Assembly: GCA_947627885.1 (NCBI GenBank)
Contig: CANQXP010000010.1
Location: forward strand, 1-49,071
DNA: 49,071 bases
Direction of reading: 5' to 3'
Source: an uncultured Rikenella sp.
GTDB lineage: Bacteria > Bacteroidota > Bacteroidia > Bacteroidales > Rikenellaceae
In this document: in pieces, positions 41,930-49,071 of the stretch
How positions within the stretch are numbered: position 1 is the stretch's first letter
How the letters are laid out: each line of letters starts with the position of its first letter
Position numbers and translations under genes: made by a program
Notes under the pieces: model-generated
The model's database searches: none
Seen by the model: the letters and a program-made list of their open reading frames with translations, nothing else
What the model was told of the DNA's origin: nothing

Positions 41930-43081
41930 TTATTCGAAATAGCTGTTGATCGTGAAGCCGCCCGCCTTGAGCCACGCGTCGCGCTTGAAGAGCTTCACGT
42001 CGCTCCGCACCATCTCCGCCACCAGCGCCGGCAGGTCGTACTTCGGCGTCCAGCCCAGCACCGTCCGCGACTTGGTCGCGTCCCCGATCAGCGCCTCCAC
42101 CTCCGTGGGCCGGAAATAGCGCGGGTCGACGCTCACCACCCGGCTGCCGATCCGCTTTTCGATGGCAGGCAGGTATTCTTCACCCACAATCCGCACAAAG
42201 GTGTCAGAGTCGACCGCAGAGATAATCCCCACCTCGTCCATTCCGGTCCCGGAAAAAGCGACCGTTACCCCCAGCTCCGCGAACGCCATCCGCAGGAATT
42301 CCCGGATCGAAGTCGTGACCCCCGTGGCGATCACATAGTCGTCCGGTTTCTCCTGCTGCAGGATGAGCCACATCGCCTCCACATAATCCTTCGCATGGCC
42401 CCAGTCGCGCGTGGCGCTCATGTTGCCCAGATAGGTCTGCTCCTGCATCCCCAAGGCGATACGCGCCGCCGCCCGCGTGATTTTGCGGGTAACGAAAGTC
42501 TCGCCCCGCACCGGCGATTCGTGGTTGAACAGGATTCCGTTGCTGGCGTGCATCCCGTACGCCTCCCGGTAATTGACCGTGATCCAGTAAGCATAGAGCT
42601 TCGCGCACGCATACGGCGACCGCGGATAGAAAGGCGTCTTTTCGCTCTGCGGCACCTGCTGCACCAGCCCGTACAACTCCGAGGTCGAAGCCTGATAGAT
42701 CCGCGTCTTCTCGGTCAGGCCCAGCAGCCGCACCGCCTCCAGCAGCCGCAAAGTCCCCAGCCCATCCGCATTGGCGGCGTATTCCGGCGTGTCGAACGAC
42801 ACTTTCACGTGTGACATGGCGGCCAGGTTGTAAATCTCGTCCGGCCGCACCTCCTGAATGATCTTGGTCAGGTTCAGCGAGTCGGTCATATCGCCGTAGT
42901 GCAGCACGAACCGCTGCCCGTCCGCATGCGGATCCTGGTACAGGTGGTCGATCCGCTCGGTGTTGAACGACGAGGCCCGCCGCTTGATCCCGTGCACGGT
43001 ATATCCTTTCTTGAGCAGGAACTCGGCCAGATAGGCTCCGTCCTGACCGGTGATCCCGGTGATAAGCGCAACTTTCGACAT
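41930..43081 (-). CDS. gmd: GDP-mannose 4,6-dehydratase
   Basis: Short-chain dehydrogenase that turns GDP-mannose into GDP-4-keto-6-deoxymannose, a precursor of GDP-fucose and related surface sugars. The 383-residue protein has GITGQDG at 9-15 (NADP binding), the catalytic ASTSELYG at 131-138 and Tyr157-x3-Lys161 in YACAKLY. The GMD-specific [16 protein letters not shown] follows. No fcl (GDP-fucose synthase) is adjacent. The start at 43081 lies 11 bp after proC; a frame extending further would lie wholly over proC. Confidence 0.97.
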   Translation of the reverse strand: MSKVALITGITGQDGAYLAEFLLKKGYTVHGIKRRASSFNTERIDHLYQDPHADGQRFVLHYGDMTDSLNLTKIIQEVRPDEIYNLAAMSHVKVSFDTPEYAANADGLGTLRLLEAVRLLGLTEKTRIYQASTSELYGLVQQVPQSEKTPFYPRSPYACAKLYAYWITVNYREAYGMHASNGILFNHESPVRGETFVTRKITRAAARIALGMQEQTYLGNMSATRDWGHAKDYVEAMWLILQQEKPDDYVIATGVTTSIREFLRMAFAELGVTVAFSGTGMDEVGIISAVDSDTFVRIVGEEYLPAIEKRIGSRVVSVDPRYFRPTEVEALIGDATKSRTVLGWTPKYDLPALVAEMVRSDVKLFKRDAWLKAGGFTINSYFE

Positions 43082-43092
43082 AGTGCTATCTG

Positions 43093-43860
43093 TTATTTCG
43101 ACGCCTTCAGCCCCTCGATCACCGCGTGGGTGAATCCGTGGGCCTCCATGGCGTTCAGTCCTTTGATCGTAATCCCGCCCGGGGTGGTGACTTTGTCGAT
43201 CTCCGCCTCCGGGTGGTTGCCGGTGCGCAGCAGGATCTCCGCCGCCCCTTTGACGGTCTGCGCCACGATGGTCTGCGCCATCAGCGGCGGTATCCCAAGC
43301 TCGATTCCCCCCTCCATCGCCGCCCGCACATAGCGTAAAGCGTACGCGATCCCGCACGAGGCCAGCGCCATGCACCCATCGAACTGTTTTTCGGGCACCT
43401 CCATCACCATCCCCAGCGGCTCGAACAGCGAGGTCATCACCTGCGCCTGTTCGGCCGAGGCGTTCTGCGAAGTGATGAAAGTCATCCCTTCGCCCACGGT
43501 CACCGCCGTGTTGGGCATAATCCGGAACAACGGCTTATCGCCGAAGTGGGAGGCCAGCGTTTCGAAACCGATCCCCGCGGCCACGGAGCCGACCAACGCA
43601 TCGGCCCGGACGGCCGGGGCCGCCTGCGCGGCGACGCTTTCGACCAGCCACGGCTTGACGGCCAGCAGCACGACATCGGCGTCCGCAACGGCTTGCGCGG
43701 TATCGGCGGTGGCCTGCACGCCGAGGGCCCGTATGGCGTTCAAAGTCTTGTCGTGAACGGCCACGGCGGTCACATCTTCCGGCGCCAGCCGCCGGCTGGC
43801 CACCAGTCCGCGGATAATGGCGCCGCCCATGTTCCCGGCGCCGATAACGGTGATCTTCAT
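43093..43860 (-). CDS. proC: Pyrroline-5-carboxylate reductase
   Basis: NAD(P)H-dependent final step of proline synthesis. The 255-residue protein has [12 protein letters not shown] (5-16) for dinucleotide binding, LLAVKPWLV, and the C-terminal active-site region [18 protein letters not shown]. Bacteroidota often place proC near arg genes; here it heads a proC-gmd-peptidase unit with short gaps. Its promoter box is at 43887-43894. Confidence 0.96.
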   Translation of the reverse strand: MKITVIGAGNMGGAIIRGLVASRRLAPEDVTAVAVHDKTLNAIRALGVQATADTAQAVADADVVLLAVKPWLVESVAAQAAPAVRADALVGSVAAGIGFETLASHFGDKPLFRIMPNTAVTVGEGMTFITSQNASAEQAQVMTSLFEPLGMVMEVPEKQFDGCMALASCGIAYALRYVRAAMEGGIELGIPPLMAQTIVAQTVKGAAEILLRTGNHPEAEIDKVTTPGGITIKGLNAMEAHGFTHAVIEGLKASK

Positions 43861-43886
43861 CTTAAGTTCCGTTTTTCAATTTCCTA

Positions 43887-43894
43887 CAAAGATA
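43887..43894 (-). promoter_or_regulatory. Promoter -7 box of proC
   Basis: Reads TATCTTTG on the minus strand, 26 bp upstream of the proC ATG. Confidence 0.65.
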
Positions 43895-44061
43895 ATTTTT
43901 TGCGCCCGATATTCGCAGGGTTTATTTTCCGTCCGCCCGTCGAAAAACCTTGTCCCGCTCCCGCGCGGCATAAAACCGGCCTGCATTTGTTCGAGCCGCC
44001 GGAAATTTGTTAAGAATCCCACAAAACGGGGATCGCTTATACAAAGCGGCCCGAAAAAGCG

Positions 44062-44069
44062 TACATTTG
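44062..44069 (+). promoter_or_regulatory. Promoter -7 box of asd
   Basis: TACATTTG, an exact match, with a 48-bp gap to the asd ATG. A start codon further upstream in the same frame would precede it and is rejected. Confidence 0.65.
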
Positions 44070-44117
44070 CAGTTCCTAAACAATCCGGAACGTATAACCA
44101 GAACGACAACGACAGAT

Positions 44118-45116
44118 ATGAAAGTAGCAGTATTCGGCGCGACAGGGCTTGTCGGCGGCCGCATGTTGACGGTGCTCGCCGAGCGCAATTTCCCCGTAAC
44201 GGAACTGATCCCCATCGCCTCGGAGCGCTCCGCAGGCAAGAAAGTCTCTTTCCAGGGCAAGGAGTGGACTGTGGTGACCCCGCAGATGGGGCTGGAGATG
44301 AAACCCGAACTGGCCATCTTCTCGGCCGGGGGGCAGACCTCGCTCGACTGGGCGCCAAAATTCGCCGAGGCGGGGTGCTATGTGGTGGACAACAGCTCGG
44401 CGTGGCGCATGGACCCGACCAAGAAGCTCGTTATCCCGGAGATCAACGCCGACGTGCTGACCAAAGACGACCGCATTATCGCCAACCCCAACTGTTCGAC
44501 CATCCAGATGTTGGTGGCCCTGGCCCCGATCTACCGGACTTACGGCATCCGGCGCATCGTGGTGTCGACCTACCAGGCGATCACCGGCACGGGGATGCGC
44601 GCCGTGACCCAGATGGAGAACGAGCGCAACGGCGTAATGGACGGCCCGATGATCTACCCGCACGTGATCGACCGCAACTGCATCCCGCAGTGCGACTCTT
44701 TCACCGACAACGGCTATACCAAAGAAGAGATGAAGCTGGTCAACGAGACCCACAAGATCTTCGGCGACGATTCGATTCTGGTATCTCCCACCGCTATCCG
44801 CGTGCCGGTGGTGGGGGGACACTCCGAGTCCATTAACGTGGAGACGGTCAAGGATTTCACGATGGGCGACGTACGCAGTTTGCTGGAACGTACGCCGGGG
44901 ATCAAAGTGGTGGACTGCCCGGAACGCTCGGAGTACCCGATGGCCGTTACGGCGCAGCACCACGACGAGGTGTTCGTGGGACGCCTGCGCAAGGATATTT
45001 CCAATCCGAAGGCGATGAACATGTGGGTGGTGGCCGACAACCTGCGCAAGGGGGCGGCGACCAATGCCGTTCAGATCGCGCAGTACCTGCTGGACAAGGG
45101 CTTTATTCAGGCATAG
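44118..45116 (+). CDS. asd: Aspartate-semialdehyde dehydrogenase
   Basis: Second step of the aspartate pathway, linking the kinase and homoserine dehydrogenase activities of ThrA (encoded 27 kb away) and feeding lysine and cell-wall synthesis. The 332-residue protein has GATGLVG at 7-13, FSAGGQTS near 69 and the catalytic Cys126 in ANPNCSTIQ. A conserved histidine lies in VGGHSESINVE. It is a single gene with its own promoter and terminator. Confidence 0.97.
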   Translation: MKVAVFGATGLVGGRMLTVLAERNFPVTELIPIASERSAGKKVSFQGKEWTVVTPQMGLEMKPELAIFSAGGQTSLDWAPKFAEAGCYVVDNSSAWRMDPTKKLVIPEINADVLTKDDRIIANPNCSTIQMLVALAPIYRTYGIRRIVVSTYQAITGTGMRAVTQMENERNGVMDGPMIYPHVIDRNCIPQCDSFTDNGYTKEEMKLVNETHKIFGDDSILVSPTAIRVPVVGGHSESINVETVKDFTMGDVRSLLERTPGIKVVDCPERSEYPMAVTAQHHDEVFVGRLRKDISNPKAMNMWVVADNLRKGAATNAVQIAQYLLDKGFIQA

Positions 45117-45140
45117 TTCCGCTTCAAAGCTGTATCATGG

Positions 45141-45175
45141 GCCGTTTTTCGCCTTCGGGTGGGGAACGGCTCTTT
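45141..45175 (+). terminator. Intrinsic terminator of asd
   Basis: GCCGTTTTTCGCC (45141-45153) pairs with GGTGGGGAACGGC (45158-45170), including G-T pairs, around a TTCG tetraloop, followed by TCTTT. Confidence 0.82.
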
Positions 45176-45287
45176 CGTGTATAATTACAGTCCGCAGGAT
45201 TGCCGGGTCAACAGCGTGGCCGCAAAGCGGCCGGCGGGCGACCCCGCGACCCGAATAAAAGAACCGCTGAAAGTCCCTGTAATTTGT

Positions 45288-45295
45288 TATATTTG
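45288..45295 (+). promoter_or_regulatory. Promoter -7 box of the HAD hydrolase gene
   Basis: TATATTTG, exact match, 16 bp before the ATG at 45312. Confidence 0.65.
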
Positions 45296-45311
45296 TGAAA
45301 ACGCACCGACT

Positions 45312-46133
45312 ATGGTACTCGCACTGATTTACGACTTCGACGGCACGCTCTCGCCGGGAAACATGCAGGAATACGACTTCATCCCCGCCATCGGCAAGGG
45401 GAACCGGGAGTTCTGGGACAACTGCAACCGGATGGCCGAGGAGAACGATGCCGACCCGATCCTGACCTATATGAACGAGATGATCCGGCAGGCCACGGTC
45501 AGCGGGGTCTCCCTGCGGCGGGACGCCTTTGCGGAGTCGGGGCGGAAAATCGAATTGTTCGAGGGGGTCGAGACCTGGTTCGCGCGCATCAACCGCTATG
45601 CCCAGTCGAAAGGCATACAGGTGGAGCACTATATCAACTCGTCGGGCCTCAGGGAGATGATCGAGGGTACCTCCATCGCCCGGCATTTCCGCAAGATATT
45701 CGCCAGCTCGTTCCTCTACTCGGTGGACGGGGTGGCCTACTGGCCGGGGGTGGCGGTCAACTATACCAACAAGACGCAGTTCATCTTCAAGATCAGCAAA
45801 GGGATCGACAGCGTGTACGATTCCAAGGCGGTGAACCGCTACCAGCCTGAGGAGCAGCGGCCGGTGCCGTTCACCCACATGATCTACATCGGGGACGGGA
45901 CGACGGACATCCCGTGCATGCGGCTGGTTAAGGAGAAGCAAGGCCATTCGATCGCCGTTTACAATCCGGCCGACCGGGAGGTGGGCCACTCGCTGCGGCA
46001 GCTGGTCGAGGAGCACCGGGTCAACTTCGTGGCGCCGGCGGACTATTCGCCGGGGAGCCGGATGGACGAGGTGGTCAAGGCGATCATCGACAAGGTGGCG
46101 GCGGACGACCGGCTCAAAAAGCTGGAATTATAG
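45312..46133 (+). CDS. HAD-superfamily hydrolase
   Basis: A 273-residue phosphatase-like protein. HAD motif I is IYDFDGTLSPG with Asp8 and Asp10; motif II is near YINSSGLREM; the motif IV region is IYIGDGTTDIPCMRLV. The cap domain between motifs I and II is helical and about 90 residues long. Members act on many small phosphates and the substrate is not readable. The start follows a promoter box; the longer in-frame extension runs back into the asd terminator. Confidence 0.87.
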   Translation: MVLALIYDFDGTLSPGNMQEYDFIPAIGKGNREFWDNCNRMAEENDADPILTYMNEMIRQATVSGVSLRRDAFAESGRKIELFEGVETWFARINRYAQSKGIQVEHYINSSGLREMIEGTSIARHFRKIFASSFLYSVDGVAYWPGVAVNYTNKTQFIFKISKGIDSVYDSKAVNRYQPEEQRPVPFTHMIYIGDGTTDIPCMRLVKEKQGHSIAVYNPADREVGHSLRQLVEEHRVNFVAPADYSPGSRMDEVVKAIIDKVAADDRLKKLEL

Positions 46134-46152
46134 CGGCGGCCGTGCAAAAGCG

Positions 46153-46185
46153 GGAGGGGCGCAAGGAAATACCTTGCGCCCCTCC
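46153..46185. terminator. Hairpin between convergent genes, likely bidirectional terminator
   Basis: GGAGGGGCGCAAGG (46153-46166) pairs perfectly with CCTTGCGCCCCTCC (46172-46185) around AAATA. T-tracts on either side are weak. Confidence 0.72.
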
Positions 46186-46208
46186 GTTCATCTATGCGGA
46201 ATATGCTG

Positions 46209-47298
<1,090 letters not shown>

Positions 47299-47334
47299 AT
47301 CGGTTTGGTTTGTGTTTTTTAGTTCCCGCGTTAG

Positions 47335-47420
47335 CGGCCAGCCCGGAGCCACCCCCGGCGAAGGGCTGCAACCTGCGCTATGCTCCGGTTTTGCCCCCGC
47401 TGGCTCCTGTCCGGATAGCG
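47335..47420. repeat. Partial intergenic repeat overlapping a gene 3' end
   Basis: GCCCGGAGCCACCCCCGGCG followed by AAGGGCTGCAACCTGCGC matches, as reverse complement, the block at 6.40 and 40.55 kb, and directly matches 49.01 kb. It extends over the last codons of the nucleoside-recognition gene (stop 47378-47380). Confidence 0.55.
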
Positions 47421-48367
47421 CGCTGATTGGTTTTTCGCTCTTTCCAAATAATTCCCAGGCGCATGGTCCACACCACCGCCATCGCCATCACGATGCGCGG
47501 CACCAGGAGCCAGAAAAGCCCCACTCCCAGCGCGCAATAGAGCAGGGTATCCTCCAGCAGCGAATGGGTCATCGCCGCGTGGGCGTTCAGCAGCCGCGCG
47601 TCCCGGCGCGGTATGCCGCCCGTCTCCACTTCGCCGATCATCACCGAGCTGCCGTAGGTCAGTCCCAGCGTATTGAGCACCACCCACAGGAACGCGCTGC
47701 TGCGCGAAAGCCCGAAAATCTTCATCAGGGGCGCCAGCGGCGCGGTCAGGCAGCCGATCAGGTTGAATTCCCGCAGGATCTGTTGTAGGACGTTCAGGCT
47801 CACGATGATCGCGAACATCAGCGGCAGCAGTTTGGCCTGCGCCAGCGCCCAGCCTGACATAATGCTCCCGAAAGCCGTATCCCCGGCGTCGCGGTGCGCC
47901 AACAGCAGTCGTCCGGCGTAATTCTCCGGCAAGACCCGGTTCAATATCCAAGCCGTCAGCACGGCCATCACCAGCCGCAGCGCCGCCATGCCCCACGCCG
48001 AACGGCATCCGGCCTTGCGCTGCACCACCGACTCCACGATCAGGTTGTGGGCGATCAGGGTCATCACCGCGATAATGGTCACGCTCCGGTAGTCGAGGTT
48101 CAGCGTCCCCATCACGCCGATGGCGGCATAGATCGAGGCCGAAATGGCCGTCAGGAAGGTCAGCACCCCTTCGCCGTCCAGCCCGATATATGAAAACGCC
48201 GGGGTGAGCCATTCCGACACGGCGGCGATCACTCCCGCCCACTGCAAGACCGCAACGCCGAACGTGATCGGCAGCATCATTTTGGCCAGCCACCACCAGG
48301 TGCGAACCCCCGCCTGGAATCCCCGTACGGCGCACCCGCGCGTGCGCCATGTCAATGCCTGTTGCAT
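47378..48367 (-). CDS. Nucleoside-recognition (Gate) domain membrane protein
   Basis: A 329-residue polytopic membrane protein of the nucleoside-recognition/Gate family, which includes SpmA/SpmB and domains of nucleoside transporters. Hydrophobic segments include MMLPITFGVAVLQWAGVIAA, VLTFLTAISASIYAAIGVMG and IVMAMAVVWTMRLGIIW. Two half-repeats each hold a Gate-like core (SAFLWVVLNTLGLTYGSSVMIGE in the second). Actual substrate unknown. It begins 3 bp after folA and precedes prfB, so folA, this gene and possibly prfB form one unit. Its last residues are encoded within repeat sequence. Confidence 0.85.
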   Translation of the reverse strand: MQQALTWRTRGCAVRGFQAGVRTWWWLAKMMLPITFGVAVLQWAGVIAAVSEWLTPAFSYIGLDGEGVLTFLTAISASIYAAIGVMGTLNLDYRSVTIIAVMTLIAHNLIVESVVQRKAGCRSAWGMAALRLVMAVLTAWILNRVLPENYAGRLLLAHRDAGDTAFGSIMSGWALAQAKLLPLMFAIIVSLNVLQQILREFNLIGCLTAPLAPLMKIFGLSRSSAFLWVVLNTLGLTYGSSVMIGEVETGGIPRRDARLLNAHAAMTHSLLEDTLLYCALGVGLFWLLVPRIVMAMAVVWTMRLGIIWKERKTNQRAIRTGASGGKTGA

Positions 48368-48370
48368 AGC

Positions 48371-48874
48371 CTACCGCTTCATCCGCATATAGTCCGTGAA
48401 TTCGAATGCGGGAACATCCCCTTCCGCAGAAGCGGGATGCGCTTCGCACCAGACCATGCGCCACTCCCCCGGCTTGATCTCCGGAAAATAGGTATCCCCT
48501 TCCGGCTCGGCCAGGATGCGGGTGAGGTACAGTTTGTCGGCCATGGGCATGGCTTGCCGGTAGATCTCGCCGCCGCCGATTACGAACACCTCTTCGGCGG
48601 TATCGCCGAACCGCCGGATCGCCTCTTCGAGCGACGGGACGAGCTCAACGCCCTCCGGCACCTCAAAGCCGGGATTGCGGCTCACGACGATATTGGCCCG
48701 TCCAGGCAGGGGCTTGCAGCCGAGCGATTCGAAGGTCTTGCGGCCCATCACCACGGGATGCCCGGTGGTGATGCGTTTGAAACGCCGGAGGTCGTCGCTG
48801 ATGTGCCACGGCATCCGCCCGGCGCATCCGATAACGCCGTTCCAGGCGACGGCGACGATAATGGAGAGGGTCAT
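48371..48874 (-). CDS. folA: Dihydrofolate reductase
   Basis: Reduces dihydrofolate to tetrahydrofolate with NADPH. The 167-residue protein opens LSIIVAVAWNGVIGCAGRMPWHISDDLRRFK, the DHFR signature with the active-site acid in the ISDDL helix. VVMGRKTFESL and FVIGGGEIYRQAM bind NADPH. It has its own promoter box at 48895-48902. Together with folK at 33.4 kb it is the second folate gene in the window, but they are not clustered. Confidence 0.97.
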   Translation of the reverse strand: MTLSIIVAVAWNGVIGCAGRMPWHISDDLRRFKRITTGHPVVMGRKTFESLGCKPLPGRANIVVSRNPGFEVPEGVELVPSLEEAIRRFGDTAEEVFVIGGGEIYRQAMPMADKLYLTRILAEPEGDTYFPEIKPGEWRMVWCEAHPASAEGDVPAFEFTDYMRMKR

Positions 48875-48894
48875 AACAGTCGGTTTCTGCTCAC

Positions 48895-48902
48895 AAAGGT
48901 AA
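48895..48902 (-). promoter_or_regulatory. Promoter -7 box of folA
   Basis: Reads TACCTTTG on the minus strand, 20 bp upstream of the folA ATG. Confidence 0.6.
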
Positions 48903-48919
48903 ACATTCCCGGCTACTTA

Positions 48920-49071
48920 TAAACCATCGTTTATTTTGCAGGGTGCCGGAGGGTACTGTTCTTTTTGTGAACCAAGAGATCCCGTTACGGCGGTGAGCAT
49001 AGCGAGCCGCGCAGGCCGGAGCCACCCCCGGCGTAGGCCTGCAACTGCGCTGCGCTTGTTGGGCCCCGCTG
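48920..49071. repeat. Palindromic intergenic element, right-truncated copy
   Basis: The left edge AAACCATCGTTTATTTTGCA resembles the diverged right edge of the 29.1 kb copy in reverse complement. The alpha arm is GCCGGAGGGTACTGTTC, with TTTTTGTGAACCAAGAG giving a mismatched hairpin. The following GCAGGCCGGAGCCACCCCCG matches the block at 47.34 kb directly and those at 6.40 and 40.55 kb in reverse. The element runs out of the window. Confidence 0.7.

Overview
The window reads as chromosomal DNA of a high-GC member of the Bacteroidota, most like a Rikenellaceae/Alistipes-type gut bacterium (the phylum is a firm inference, the genus a guess). Pointers to the phylum are repeated promoter -7 boxes of the form TAnnTTTG (some with a TTTG or TTG box about 20 bp upstream), a roughly 600-residue IspG, a GNAT-argG-argC-argD arginine cluster, a DUF3467 protein, a DUF3575 protein and a 30-residue basic protein beginning MPSGKKRKRH. 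I saw no CRISPR array, transposase, prophage or rRNA operon.

Layout. 0.2-6.3 kb: rnc converges on ispG-mrp, followed by a roughly 1 kb hairpin-rich non-coding block and radA. 6.5-9.7 kb: a YidE/AspT-type transporter, two tRNA-Gln genes, a flavin reductase and a DUF3575 protein. 9.7-14.6 kb: envelope genes (SLBB export protein, Kdo transferase waaA, SPOR-like protein). 14.7-18.4 kb: thrA and a DNA polymerase III delta'-like gene, divergent from asnS, which is followed by rpoN. 21.7-26.4 kb: two SGNH-fold proteins and an MBOAT O-acyltransferase, a probable surface-glycan acylation set. 26.7-28.2 kb: rnhB and a lipoprotein of unknown function. 28.3-33.4 kb: arginine biosynthesis (GNAT, argG, argC, argD), then folK. 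34-36.6 kb: an HU protein, the small basic protein, rng and a DUF3467 gene. 36.7-41.9 kb: a family 2 glycoside hydrolase, argB-birA and a secreted C1 peptidase. 41.9-49 kb: gmd, proC, asd, a HAD hydrolase, prfB, a nucleoside-recognition membrane protein and folA.

Two things stand out. First, the arginine cluster is preceded by a strong TAACTTTG box and a 240-nt leader holding a tiny reading frame, MNTSALSLRRRR-stop, with four consecutive CGA arginine codons immediately before the stop. Mutually exclusive hairpins follow it. This is the layout of a ribosome-sensing arginine attenuator. Second, a family of 280-400 bp palindromic intergenic elements occupies at least six gene borders (23.2, 26.4, 29.1, 30.7, 32.0 and 40.4 kb) and both window edges. 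Each has an outer inverted repeat (TAACCGTTCGTTT...AAACGAACG), exchangeable hairpin arms and a central stem whose sequence differs between copies while base pairing is kept. Three lie between consecutive arg genes, and the TAA stop codons of the upstream genes form the element edge.

Coordinates of starts were adjusted where an upstream in-frame start was less likely than an internal one. Product names rest on motifs read by eye. No database search was run.
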